From Apostichopus japonicus (Eukaryota > Echinodermata > Holothuroidea > Aspidochirotida > Stichopodidae): a stretch of DNA of 64,000 nucleotides. Each line of letters opens with the position of its first letter. Position 1 is the first letter of the stretch. The stretch lies in contig NC_092578.1 in assembly GCF_037975245.1 (NCBI RefSeq), positions 62,001 to 126,000 of the forward strand, read 5' to 3'. The notes under the pieces were generated by a model. That model had not been told where the DNA came from and did not search any database. It worked only from the letters and a program-made list of their open reading frames with translations. The position numbers were made by a program, and so were the translations under genes. Below, piece by piece: positions 56,301-61,085 of this stretch.

Positions 56301-56871
56301 TGAACAGCACAGCTGTTCACAACCTCCATAATGGTGCTACTGTATACTTGTACATATATGTACAGCACAGCTGTTCACAACCTCCATAATGGTGCTACTG
56401 TATGTACCAATATGCACAGCACAGCTGTTCACAACCTCCATAATGGTGCTACTGTATGTACCAATATGTAGCTGTTCACAACCTCCATAATGGTGGAAAC
56501 TAGGCTTTTTGGGGGCTGGCTGTTCTCCAGCTTCGGTTTGTAGGGATAAAAGAATCACCACAAGGCATAAGACATGACATAATTACTAGTCTATCGGCTT
56601 ATAAATTAATCAGGTAGTTGGTCAAATCTGTTGGGTATTTACTACTAAATCAGTGACCAAGTCCATCCAGAGCTAGTTAGTGTCCCATTTGCCTTTAAGA
56701 AAAATGTTTAACAAATCTGACCTGGAGACAAATCCAGTTAATTCTCTGTAGTCGATATGTACTCACCTGGACCTGCTCTGCATCGGTATAGCAAAGGCCA
56801 AAATAATCTTTCTCTATTATGTCCAGGGTGTAGAAAACTTCTTCCAATAAATCATGAGCCTTCTTTTTTTT
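13476..56871 (-). CDS. EPB41L5: Yurt/EPB41L5-like FERM protein gene, partial at 5' end (14 coding exons)
   Basis: Gene-level entry. Coding exons (minus strand, in order): 56871-56767, 47602-47560, 47099-47021, 42364-42267, 39886-39766, 35671-35584, 34135-33977, 30236-30067, 29529-29417, 28811-28724, 25684-25467, 22684-22366, 18677-18425, 13664-13476. All splice phases match and the sum is 2043 nt (680 residues plus stop). Residues 1-35 are the end of FERM lobe F1, about 36-150 lobe F2, 150-290 the PH-like F3, and 288-330 the FERM-adjacent region. The rest is Ser/Pro/Asn/Gln-rich and probably disordered, ending in TTEL. By family knowledge, Yurt/EPB41L5 proteins sit under the lateral plasma membrane of epithelia, bind Crumbs-type tails, restrain apical domain growth and link to actin. 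The closest resemblance (from memory of the human protein, about 733 aa) is EPB41L5; the paralogue EPB41L4B is less likely. The start codon and first exon(s) lie outside the window. Confidence 0.93.
15321..15368 (-). CDS. EPB41L5: putative 48-nt in-frame cassette exon
   Basis: A 48-nt open segment (16 codons, [16 protein letters not shown]) between a strong acceptor, ttctctttcaacag, and donor GAA|gtaggt. A perfect TACTAAC branch-point-like motif sits about 34-40 nt upstream. Both edges are phase 0, matching the flanking exons (…NLQ and QLESVKK…), so inclusion adds 16 residues without changing frame. It is Ser/Pro/Ala-rich like the rest of the tail. Nothing but sequence supports use, so it is offered as a probable alternative exon. 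Confidence 0.5.
16780..17900 (+). repeat. dispersed repeat with ~300-bp internal periodicity
   Basis: Internal tandem blocks share aagccccacccactcatgaa, accaaaaacaatagggcaca and a gagatatcatgtttgcaagc-like end. The 3' end has cacacacaca, then gccaacttgactgcatagg and a hairpin ggttccgatg / catcagaacc followed by aaaaacc, the same end architecture as the copy at 62680. Intronic in the FERM gene. Confidence 0.75.
18425..18677 (-). CDS. EPB41L5: EPB41L5-like exon m: disordered tail ([16 protein letters not shown])
   Basis: A 253-nt exon, phase 2 to 0, from acceptor ttgtttttag to donor TTGCAG|gtagga. It encodes [20 protein letters not shown], then a Gly/Ser/Pro/Asn-rich tail ending YTPPSGNLQ. The phase-0 exit allows three continuations, all in frame: the terminal exon at 13664, the 48-nt cassette at 15368, or the speculative alternative terminal exon at 11407. 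Confidence 0.85.
18678..22365. other. EPB41L5: intron between exons l and m
   Basis: Contains a (GAT)n-like microsatellite near 19876-19920, short tagctgtaca repeats at 20280-20334, a C13 run at 20633-20645, and a diverged ~58-bp tandem repeat (ataactgctcagtattgctc) at 21620-21860. A short open segment behind an acceptor at 19797 was examined and rejected as an exon. Confidence 0.6.
22366..22684 (-). CDS. EPB41L5: EPB41L5-like exon l: disordered/charged tail
   Basis: A 319-nt exon, phase 1 to 2, the longest in the window, from acceptor attatatcag to donor TTCAG|gtatgt. It begins [16 protein letters not shown], passes through an Asn/Gln/Ser-rich linker, and ends with a charged, possibly helical part around [20 protein letters not shown] and [12 protein letters not shown]. 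No known domain. Phase fits the neighbours exactly. Confidence 0.85.
22815..25345 (+). repeat. 60-bp minisatellite (about 42 copies)
   Basis: 2.5-kb array, unit gttaggttttctactgttgg + ttacttacatcagtgtacat + caacatataaatgtccatac. Variants: ttactttaaatcag in place of ttacttacatcag (61-bp unit) and ccatcaaca/tacatcaaa. Fills most of the 2782-bp intron between exons k and l, leaving about 120-130 bp of unique sequence beside each exon. Sixty is divisible by three, so open frames up to 209 codons run through it; they are not genes. On the sense (minus) strand most units contain GTAAGTA, a perfect 5' splice-site consensus. Confidence 0.96.
25467..25684 (-). CDS. EPB41L5: EPB41L5-like exon k: disordered tail ([11 protein letters not shown])
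   Basis: A 218-nt exon, phase 2 to 1, from acceptor ttatcttgttttcaag to donor TTAA|gtgagt. It encodes a Pro/Ser/Thr/Gly/Ala-rich stretch beginning [20 protein letters not shown] and ending [12 protein letters not shown]. No domain is recognised. On the downstream side, the 60-bp minisatellite array begins about 120 bp into the intron. Confidence 0.85.
25827..26233 (+). repeat. 53-bp minisatellite (about 7.7 copies)
   Basis: Units of ttgatgatcacatgaaactt + gctattagtggtggctacta + ctgagtgacctt. It starts about 140 bp beyond exon k in the next intron upstream. Low divergence suggests recent amplification. Confidence 0.93.
26234..28723. other. EPB41L5: intron j-k, remaining sequence
   Basis: No coding region recognised apart from short frames without similarity. 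Contains three ~136-bp tandem copies at 27337-27640. Confidence 0.5.
27337..27640 (+). repeat. ~136-bp tandem repeat with a distant copy at 32140-32540
   Basis: accacatggtagcctaacac recurs at about 27338, 27474 and 27611, each followed by caatggggaaatc, tttattcg and gtgacgcagttagctggaac. Partial copies with the same accacatgg(t/c)agc core lie at 32150 and 32512-32540, about 5 kb away. Probably fragments of one dispersed element that partly amplified in tandem. Confidence 0.75.
28724..28811 (-). CDS. EPB41L5: EPB41L5-like exon j: start of disordered tail
   Basis: An 88-nt exon, phase 1 to 2, from acceptor gttgttttgcag to donor CAAG|gtatgg. It encodes [20 protein letters not shown], then [10 protein letters not shown]. 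The sequence is Gln/Ala/Ser-rich with no domain. Assignment rests on strand, splice signals and phase compatibility with both neighbours rather than on sequence similarity. Confidence 0.82.
29417..29529 (-). CDS. EPB41L5: EPB41L5-like exon i: FERM-adjacent (FA) region
   Basis: A 113-nt exon, phase 2 to 1, from acceptor tttggtccacag to donor AGAG|gtatct. It encodes [20 protein letters not shown], then [18 protein letters not shown]. The basic, serine-rich RRPSxRFSRR stretch matches the FA region of EPB41L5/Yurt. R-R-P-S and S-R-R-P-S are basophilic-kinase-like motifs; in the family, phosphorylation here controls FERM function (aPKC for Yurt). Phosphorylation of this protein is only inferred. 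Confidence 0.93.
30067..30236 (-). CDS. EPB41L5: EPB41L5-like exon h: end of FERM F3 ([17 protein letters not shown])
   Basis: A 170-nt exon, phase 0 to 2, from acceptor cttcaaag to donor ACAG|gtaact. It encodes [20 protein letters not shown], then [18 protein letters not shown], then [20 protein letters not shown][15 protein letters not shown] is the terminal alpha-helix of F3, and G-F-I-R-x-G-S-R-F-R-Y opens the FERM-adjacent region. Confidence 0.95.
30237..33976. other. EPB41L5: intron g-h
   Basis: No gene recognised. Holds the related accacatgg repeat fragments (32140-32540) and a TA/CA microsatellite. The block 30400-33260 has moderate GC and is free of minisatellites; it could be an old mobile element, but no ends or coding region could be defined. 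Confidence 0.45.
32301..32362 (+). repeat. (TA)n microsatellite with flanking (CA)n
   Basis: atatatatacacacacacat followed by an almost uninterrupted run of about 20 AT dinucleotides. Produces the artefactual Tyr-Ile repeats seen in translation. Confidence 0.95.
33977..34135 (-). CDS. EPB41L5: EPB41L5-like exon g: FERM F3 core
   Basis: A 159-nt, 53-codon exon, phase 0 on both sides, from acceptor aaatcttcag to donor AGC|gtatgt. It encodes [20 protein letters not shown], then [20 protein letters not shown] and [23 protein letters not shown]-x-L-V-F-E and [11 protein letters not shown] are the beta-strands of the PH-like F3 lobe, which in the family binds membrane-protein tails. Confidence 0.95.
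34826..35560 (+). repeat. 92-bp minisatellite derived from the adjacent exon/intron boundary (8 copies)
   Basis: Eight units of ~92 bp: acttacaatactctgtactt + ctataccccttgaatccatc + caagggtaatgaacaaacat + tgacagaatatttatccact + ccacacattctc. Read on the minus strand, units nearest the exon contain TATGGAGTGGATCTATATGC TGTCAAG|gtttgttc, encoding YGVDLYAVK plus a 5' splice site. This is the near-identical end of exon f (YGVDLHAVK|gtttgttc at 35610-35576). Units further away have mutated the last exonic base (AAG to AAT). The array abuts the real donor at 35584. Confidence 0.92.
35584..35671 (-). CDS. EPB41L5: EPB41L5-like exon f: start of FERM F3 ([15 protein letters not shown])
   Basis: An 88-nt exon, phase 2 to 0. 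It encodes [20 protein letters not shown], then YGVDLHAVK, ending at donor AAG|gtttgt. A-E[16 protein letters not shown] is one of the most conserved blocks of EPB41L5. The last ~30 nt together with the donor are the parent of the neighbouring 92-bp minisatellite (34826-35560). Confidence 0.95.
35672..37095. other. EPB41L5: intron e-f, exon-proximal unique part
   Basis: No coding region, RNA or element recognised in this AT-rich stretch before the 41-bp array. Confidence 0.5.
37100..38646 (+). repeat. 41-bp minisatellite (about 38 copies)
   Basis: Units of gagaactttcaaccaataca + gcattacatcctgtaccagt + t, interleaved with a second type, gcagtatatcctgtatcatt. The two types often alternate, giving an 82-bp higher-order period. 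A few units are truncated (for example near 38130 and 38200). Intronic in the FERM gene. Confidence 0.95.
38650..39765. other. EPB41L5: intron e-f, part next to GC donor
   Basis: No gene or element recognised. Ordinary AT-rich intron sequence leading into the GC-type donor at 39765. Confidence 0.5.
39764..39765 (-). promoter_or_regulatory. non-canonical GC 5' splice site
   Basis: Exon e ends GAG|gcaagt, the standard context of the minor GC-AG intron class (strong match to U1 outside position +2). The acceptor is the normal cag at 35674-35672. Only this donor joins the flanking exons in frame. Confidence 0.85.
39766..39886 (-). CDS. EPB41L5: EPB41L5-like exon e: FERM F2 ([10 protein letters not shown]), GC donor
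   Basis: A 121-nt exon, phase 1 to 2. It encodes [20 protein letters not shown], then [24 protein letters not shown]-x-x-E-H and V-S-E-F-R-F-x-P are conserved in the F2 lobe of EPB41L5. The 5' splice site reads GAG|gcaagt. Using GC as the donor keeps the frame into [12 protein letters not shown] of the next exon. The nearest GT, four bases downstream, would shift the frame. Confidence 0.93.
39995..40320 (+). repeat. diverged ~61-bp tandem repeat
   Basis: Five to six decayed copies containing caatattatgctacaacta and gatatgtgagacacttcatg. Heavily diverged compared with the other arrays, so older. Confidence 0.7.
40430..42266. other. EPB41L5: intron d-e, remaining sequence
   Basis: Starts at a short (TG)n tract near 40420. 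A TGACC-repeat fragment lies at 41620-41800 (gaggtcaccagaggtcaaac and a tggtgtgtggattc-like unit). No coding region recognised. Confidence 0.5.
42267..42364 (-). CDS. EPB41L5: EPB41L5-like exon d: FERM F2 ([16 protein letters not shown])
   Basis: A 98-nt exon, phase 2 to 1, from acceptor ttgctctag to donor CCAGT|gtaagt. It encodes [16 protein letters not shown], then [16 protein letters not shown]. This is the helical F2 lobe: the Q-L-K-x-D-I-L-x-G-x-L block and the A-x-L-A-A-x-x-L-Q helix are family hallmarks. The intron on its 5' side carries the 3.2-kb TTAA-flanked transposon. Confidence 0.94.
42603..42629 (+). repeat. left TIR and TTAA target site
   Basis: TTAA followed by AGTGGCCATGACACGAAAAT. 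Counterpart at 45804-45830 in inverted orientation. Confidence 0.85.
42789..42806 (+). promoter_or_regulatory. two CRE palindromes (TGACGTCA) in the transposon's left end
   Basis: Two perfect TGACGTCA octamers, 42789-42796 and 42799-42806, two bases apart, about 150 bp before the first ATG (42951) of the left gene. A third copy is at 45637-45644 near the right end, about 170 bp upstream of the THAP ATG. They could be CREB/ATF-driven promoters of the two genes or host-factor sites used in transposition; function is inferred. Confidence 0.5.
42951..43916 (+). pseudogene. decayed transposon gene with P2X7 C-terminal (ballast)-like domain
   Basis: ATG at 42951 opens [20 protein letters not shown], interrupted by a stop at 43029. 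An acidic segment follows ([20 protein letters not shown], then [11 protein letters not shown]) up to a donor-like AACGTG|gtaaga near 43226. After an acceptor ttttttcccag at 43651 comes RYIAYGQQ, a stop, then [20 protein letters not shown] and [17 protein letters not shown] (43695-43810). The pattern R-x-V-L/I-P-S-C-x-V-x-x-I-R-x-x-F-P-x-x-D-G-x-Y-T-G-F matches the end of the P2X7 C-terminal domain and its stand-alone relatives in invertebrates (family knowledge, from memory). Upstream cysteines of the domain are not clearly seen. Broken by stops. Confidence 0.65.
45224..45469 (-). pseudogene. THAP-domain gene fragment
   Basis: Starts [20 protein letters not shown] then HPWLKDEKN and [12 protein letters not shown]. 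This is the N-terminal C2CH zinc-binding THAP domain: Met-Pro-x-x-C-x(4)-C, the aromatic/Trp core, and a basic lysine stretch. The expected C-terminal S-E-H-F block appears in a neighbouring frame (around 45290), so at least one frameshift splits the domain. THAP domains bind DNA in P-element and Kolobok-type transposases. No catalytic domain follows intact. Confidence 0.8.
45804..45830 (-). repeat. right TIR and TTAA target site
   Basis: On the minus strand: TTAA then AGAGGCCATGACACGAAAAA. Only the third base and the inner end differ from the left copy. Confidence 0.85.
45831..46075 (+). repeat. TGACC-type repeat, part right of the transposon
   Basis: Continues the repeat whose left part ends aagttcatctaag at 42602: gagctgtggagtttacaagg, then the tgacctccacagaaacagta block and a cacacacacat tract. 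The family copies at 9190 and 9610 are uninterrupted at the same point, giving the pre-insertion layout. Confidence 0.7.
46216..46678 (+). mobile_element. 3' end of a CR1/L2-like LINE
   Basis: Encodes the terminal part of a reverse-transcriptase protein: [20 protein letters not shown], then [20 protein letters not shown] and LKTYGYRSF, with a frame change near 46570 to KTHLFTSS. LHWLPxxxRIxxKxLLxTF is typical of CR1/L2-group ORF2 ends. The 3'UTR has tttggcgctatataagtctc and an (ATT)n tail. 5'-truncated, as usual for LINEs. Confidence 0.88.
47021..47099 (-). CDS. EPB41L5: EPB41L5-like exon c: F1/F2 junction ([12 protein letters not shown])
   Basis: A 79-nt exon from acceptor tctcttttcag to donor AG|gttagt (phase 1 to 2). 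It encodes [20 protein letters not shown] followed by HEEITR. RVKFYxxEPxxLxEExTR is the diagnostic transition from F1 to the alpha-helical F2 lobe in EPB41L5/FRMD proteins. The intron between this exon and the previous one is only 460 bp, the shortest in the window. Confidence 0.94.
47560..47602 (-). CDS. EPB41L5: EPB41L5-like exon b: HWVDPTK linker of FERM F1
   Basis: A short 43-nt exon entering in phase 0 and leaving in phase 1, bounded by cttttacag and gtaagt. It encodes [14 protein letters not shown], the conserved W-L/V-D-x-T-K loop of band 4.1 FERM F1 lobes, which follows directly after the DAEQVQ end of the preceding exon. Short as it is, the join is supported by phase and by family colinearity on both sides. 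Confidence 0.92.
47603..50974. other. EPB41L5: intron a-b, exon b side
   Basis: No gene recognised. Similar segments gcttgcatcccacagacgca (near 49060) and gcttgcatccctgggacgca (near 50420) are direct repeats 1.36 kb apart; they may be ends of an undefined element. Otherwise AT-rich intron. Confidence 0.45.
50975..51702 (-). mobile_element. decayed LINE, copy 2, 3' part
   Basis: Minus-strand RT C-terminal block [20 protein letters not shown] then [20 protein letters not shown] (51440-51162), closely related to copy 1 at 2674-2381. Shares the 3' flank ttattccagtataaa…tttataaatagga. The element continues at 54651-54884 after an inserted DIRS-like element. Confidence 0.85.
52265..52375. repeat. 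internal complementary region of the DIRS-like element
   Basis: gagacaggtaagtagcctct then cgtaaatccccaaaccag is the inverse of the left end at 51703-51745. The following gagggatttacttcactcct then ctcttacctgtctcccac is the inverse of the right end at 54610-54650. In DIRS replication models this region templates end-joining during circle formation. Confidence 0.7.
53400..54115 (+). repeat. TGACC-type repeat inserted in the DIRS-like element
   Basis: Four to five tandem ~140-bp blocks with ttgacccctggtgaccccaa, atgacctttgacctcc, caaaaacaataggcttctt and cttgagatatcgtgtttacg. Ends in a (CA)n tract (54018-54060) and cataggttacgattatcatc. Contains a perfect AGGTCA-A-AGGTCA (reverse) at 53602-53614. 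Confidence 0.8.
54651..54884 (-). mobile_element. decayed LINE, copy 2, 5' part
   Basis: Minus strand: [15 protein letters not shown] (54815-54770) is the RT motif G-V-P-Q-G-x-x-L, followed by RFADDTAIS (54728-54702), the catalytic box (copy 1 has KYADDTAIS). Continues the same family as 50975-51702. The 54-bp minisatellite begins directly at its 5' break. Confidence 0.8.
54884..56493 (+). repeat. 54-bp minisatellite with 533-bp higher-order repeat (about 30 copies)
   Basis: Unit: gtacagcacagctgttcaca + acctccataatggtgctact + gtatgtaccaatat. Ten successive units including a shortened one (accaatatatagctg at 55715 and again at 56248) recur as a 533-bp block, with the same order of variants (gaca, tgaac, ttta, ttta, tgta, catatatg). 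Since 54 is divisible by three, open frames of up to 278 codons run through both strands; I treat them as non-coding. The array ends 274 bp before exon a. Confidence 0.96.
56767..56871 (-). CDS. EPB41L5: EPB41L5-like exon a: end of FERM F1 lobe
   Basis: A 105-nt, 35-codon exon. The acceptor is a pyrimidine-rich stretch ending in cag; the donor is CAG|gtgagt. It reads [10 protein letters not shown], then [12 protein letters not shown], then CYTDAEQVQ. The block LDxIExDYFGL is a signature of the ubiquitin-like F1 lobe of band 4.1 FERM domains. The run of eight A at the exon start encodes lysines and is a slippage-prone site. A partner exon carrying the initiator Met and the first F1 strands is not found in the remaining 7.1 kb upstream, so it is inferred to lie past 64000. 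Confidence 0.93.
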
Positions 56872-56944
56872 CTGTATAGAAAATAAAAGATCAACTTTCA
56901 AACACATAATCCATATTATTCATATTATCCTTATCAATCCATAT

Positions 56945-56962
56945 TAACCCTAACCCTAACCC
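56945..56962 (+). repeat. short interstitial telomere-like repeat (TAACCC)3
   Basis: Three exact TAACCC units, that is, GGGTTA on the minus strand, 74 bp upstream of exon a. TTAGGG is the telomere repeat of vertebrates, echinoderms and many other animals. Three units can arise by chance or by end-joining insertion. Confidence 0.6.
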
Positions 56963-57349
56963 AACACAGAGATGAGTAGCAAAACCTGTCGATCATATTT
57001 TATACTGTACAAATATTTGTAATGAACAAATCCAAAACCAAGAAACAATTAGGTTCAGCTGTGGGACATATTGTACCTTTGCAGTCATGTCAGGGCATTC
57101 TGTGTGTTGTCATTGTTCTAGTGTCCATAGTAACTTGTGAAAACTTTTAGTTGGCCCCTTTTGCTTTTCTTTTTCATGGTGAAAATCATTACTAAAAGCA
57201 AAGATTATATCAGGTATTAAATACACTATTGCTTTAGCACCAACAAAACCAATATGCACCTACCCAAGTGCCTCACCCCCCCCCCCATTGTTTGGGGGAT
57301 TCCTCCAGTAACTTCCCTACCACAACACTTAACACACAACACAGTACTA

Positions 57350-58610
57350 TAACCAGAATGCCTGCTGCCGACATGCCAAGTACTATAACAAGAATGCTTG
57401 CCTTACAGACATACCAAGCACTATAACCATGCCTACTGGATACATACCAAGTACTGTACTTTAACCATACAACCCTGCTGCACAGACATGCTGCTGCTGC
57501 TGTTTTGCCAGTCCTCAAAGAACCGTCGGCATTCTCTTGTGTATATACAAGAGAATTATAGACTAAAAATCCGCTGGGACGTCACTCCGCTATGGATGCA
57601 GCTGGCCGGAACATACTATCATGTACAACCGCCCTTTACTACACGTACACCTACTGCTGGTGCTGCTGCATGCCTTCAATACCGTAGAAACCTTAGAACA
57701 TCAACGCCAATTCCACCGTGCAGACTGCTCCCAAACTCAACCCATGGGCCCCGCTCGGTTTTATGGCGCCGACCGACCCGCCACTCGCATGCAGTTTAAC
57801 GTCATACCCAGGACCAACACAGACATACCAAGTACTATAACCCAAATGCCTGCTGCCTACATGCCAAGTGCTATAAACATCATGCCTGCTGCCGAGATAC
57901 CAAGTACTATAACCAGAATTCCTGCTGCAAACATGCCAAGTAGTACTATAACTAGAATGCCTGATGCACAGACATACCAAGTACTATAACCAGAATACCT
58001 GCTGCAGACATACCTAGCACTATAACCATAATGCCTGATGCAGACATGCCAAGTACTTAAGTCATGCTTGCTACAGACTTACCAAGTACTATATCCAGAA
58101 TTGAATGCTGCCTACATACCAAACTTACTAAAACCATGCCTGCTATAGTCATACCAAGTATTATTACCATAATGTCTACTGCAGACATACCAAGTACTAT
58201 AACCATCATGCCTGCCGCAGACATACCAAGTACTATAACCATCATGCCTGCCGCAGACAAACCAAGTACTACAGTATAACCTTCATGCCTGCCGCAGACA
58301 TGAACCAAGTACTATAAACATCATGTCTGCTGCAGATATACTAAGTACTATAACCAGAATGAATGCTGCCACAAATACCAAGTACTAAAACCATAATGCC
58401 TGCTGCAGATATACCAAGTACTATAACCAGAAAGAATGCTGCCAAAAATACCAAGTACTAAAACCATATTGCCTGATACAGATATCCCAAGTACTTAGTC
58501 TATAACCAGAATAAATGCTGCCGAAATACCAAGTACTAAAACCATATTGCCTGATACAGAAATACCAAGTACTATAACCAGAATGAATGATGCCGACATA
58601 CCAAGTACTA
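57350..58610 (+). repeat. 36-bp minisatellite interrupted by a unique insert
   Basis: Units of ccataatgcctgctgcagac + ataccaagtactataa, about 25 copies, some diverged (gaatgctgcc, acatgcc). The array is split at 57490-57805 by non-repetitive sequence. Open frames through it (for example IPSTITxMPAAD repeats) reflect the 12-codon period. Confidence 0.92.
57490..57805. other. unique GC-richer insert within the 36-bp array
   Basis: About 315 bp of higher-GC sequence with no repeat units. It holds a perfect 10-bp inverted repeat, ATTCTCTTGT (57531-57540) and ACAAGAGAAT (57547-57556), six bases apart. No domain recognised in any frame; possibly a mobile element fragment or captured DNA. Confidence 0.6.
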
Positions 58611-59315
58611 ACCGACTGATAAGACTGCTTTAACAGATGTTAAGAGCATAGCATCAGTTAAACTATGATCCCATCAAATGGACCTTTCTTCCTTTCCAAT
58701 AAAATCAAGTTTCTAATGCTTCAACAACACATACTGCATGACAACAACAAACTTTAAGTATAAGATACCATTTAGCACTAGTCTCCCAAGACAACCTCAT
58801 CAAAGTGTCTCATTTAATCTGTATAATATCACTTTACTACTTTAGTACTTGAGAAAGGATTCCCTGCTGAAGGTGAGATTTAAAATTTCAGCACAGTGGA
58901 AGTGACCTTTTGAGGTCAAGCTATTATCTAACTACTCAAACAGAGCCAGTTAATAAAGAGTACAATGCTAGCCTCAGGGAGATAACCATACCTCTCAAAT
59001 TGTCAAGCAAGTATGTAGAAAAGTGTTGCAAAGATTAGATTTAGTCTTTTGAATTGTCATATCTGGAATTTGTGAGTCAAAATGGCACAGCCAGCAAAGT
59101 TTAGGTTAAAAAAGGAATACGTGAACTAGTGAAATGATGTGATATATATATGATACAACATCATACAGTACAGGTCTTTCCACAATATTTTATTGACTGG
59201 ATTAATTCCAGTAGGATGAATCAATATGAGGCATTTGTGAACCTGGGGGAGGGGGAGGCAACAAAATGGCTAGACATCAGTAGTTGACACCACAGATGTC
59301 ATTCACAATGCTACT
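58611..59315. other. non-coding, no feature
   Basis: AT-rich sequence with no gene, RNA or element recognised, presumably in an upstream intron of the FERM gene. Confidence 0.45.
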
Positions 59316-59462
59316 TAATAATAATAATAATAAATGAGACTTATATAGCGCCAAATCAGAAGACAAAAGTCACTGCTCAAGGCGCTTTACAGAGAAAGCA
59401 GATTAATTTACAAAAGAACAAGTGTAAAGGATGGGTCTTAAGTAGACTTTTTAATCATATAA
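59316..59462 (-). mobile_element. 5'-truncated CR1/L2-like LINE tail
   Basis: Minus strand: the end of the ORF (KSLLKTHP) then gtaaagcgccttgagcagtg, tttggcgctatataagtctc and (ATT)n. Same family as 46216-46678. Confidence 0.85.
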
Positions 59463-59849
59463 AAACTCCCTGATGTTAATTGAGATTTCCTTTGTGGAAT
59501 ATCTAGCATATTTTTCTAAGGAGCAGGGTCATAGTCAAGGGGAAAGAGGGGGGAGGAGGTCTAAAACCTACAACAAAAAACCATACTCCTTTTCTATAAA
59601 TCAAAAATTATGACTTTGGAAATTTACTAATAAGTGGTTCTCCGACATAAAATATAGTCAGATACCCAAACTTGTAGAAAATAATGTGAGTGCAGTTTGT
59701 TCAATGCAGTCATTATTGGCCTCTTAATTTGTAAAAAATTCTGCCATACATTCAGTATGGTTATGTAGTAACCATGGAGACAGAACATAAACATGTTATC
59801 AGAACATGAGAAGAGTCATGTATCTTTGATTTGTCACCTAATAACTTTA

Positions 59850-60140
59850 CAAGGTGTTCAGATTTTCCCTGCTGTTGACCTCAAACGACCATTGACCTCT
59901 GCAGAAAATAATAGTGATTTTGTACTCAACAAGATGTATCAAATATGACTTTCACTTACAATGGTAGTTTTTTTTACTTGAACTTTATAATCAAAGACAT
60001 CTCTCACACACACACACACAAACAGCACCATCGCAATGTTTCCTTCTGCCTTTGACTAGTATAAACAAGAGCCCAAGGGCACTATGGTTCCTTGCTTGTA
60101 AGGAATAATTTACAAGGGAGCGGCACTGTCCTAAAATTTT
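59850..60140 (+). repeat. TGACC-type repeat fragment
   Basis: Contains ccctgctgttgacctcaaac, gaccattgacctctgcagaa and a (CA)n tract at about 60007-60020, like the other copies. Confidence 0.65.
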
Positions 60141-60285
60141 TATGTGGTCCGATGTACACACACAATATTATTGCCAAAAAAATCACAAATCAACCCTTGG
60201 TCCTTTTGAGAACCTGTTGAGGACCAGGTGACTGATATGAGCAAGAGTTGGGTTTTCTTACAGAACTCACAGAATCATCCTAACT

Positions 60286-60834
60286 TAAGGTGACCATATT
60301 TTCCTGACTGGAATCGGGGACATTTATTGCGTGACTGATATGGGGGAGGGGTCTAAGGGGAGGGGGTGCCCCCTCCCCTTTGAAAATTTTTCAAGTGCCT
60401 AAGGTGCTTAGATGAAAAATGGTTATACTTAGTAGCACTATTTAAATCAATTTTATTTTCAAAAATGTAGCTTTTTTTAGATGAAATTCACTAACTTTAC
60501 GTGGTTCTTTAAGAGCTTGTGAGTTGCTCATGCTCACACTATAAGTGTCGTGTCGCCGTAGTTGCCAATTATACGGTCGAAAGAGTGCTAGGCTAGATCG
60601 ATCTAGCATATTTTTTAACAGTGTTTCACTTTACACTGGCCCACCTGTTCCGTTCTGCGACTGCTCACTTGACTAAATTTGTTTTTACAATTATTTTACT
60701 AATAATGTGGGATATTTTCGAAATTCCTGAACATTTTGATGAATCGGGGACATTTTCGGGGACACTTGTTCATCGGGGACAGCACACTGTAATCGGGGAC
60801 TGTCCCCGAAAATCTGGGACGTCTGGTCACCTTA
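60286..60834. mobile_element. 549-bp non-autonomous hAT-like transposon with 8-bp TSD
   Basis: Perfect 11-bp inverted ends TAAGGTGACCA … TGGTCACCTTA, flanked by exact 8-bp direct repeats TCCTAACT (60278-60285, 60835-60842). Eight-bp target duplications characterise hAT elements. Subterminal parts carry repeated atcggggaca / tgtccccgaa blocks. No transposase. The uninterrupted site catcctaactgtacttatt exists at about 62028. Confidence 0.88.
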
Positions 60835-60990
60835 TCCTAACTGTACTTATTAAGAATTTTAACAAAACCAAACGAACCTTGATACAAAAGTTGCAGAGGA
60901 GACAATGGACAATTTAGATCAGAATATGGCCACGAAAATTCAATTAATCAACTTGAAAGAAACTAATACAGGTCACTGGAGGTCAACCTG

Positions 60991-61003
60991 AGGTCAAAGG
61001 TCA
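60991..61003 (+). promoter_or_regulatory. DR1 nuclear-receptor-like site in repeat
   Basis: AGGTCA-A-AGGTCA, an exact DR1 (the RXR/HNF4/PPAR-type consensus). Equivalent sites: 62204-62216 (same strand); 53602-53614 and 61944-61956 (reverse). Carried by the TGACC repeat. Regulatory use is inference only. Confidence 0.45.
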
Positions 61004-61085
61004 CCCAAATTCAGGTCGACTATTGGATTACAATAGTGTAACTCCCAACCTTGATAGACATTTTTTCTCAAGTTATTGCAAAAAT

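Noticed and set aside
56945-56962. Evidence of a former telomere or fusion point
   Set aside because: Only three units; far too short to claim a fusion.
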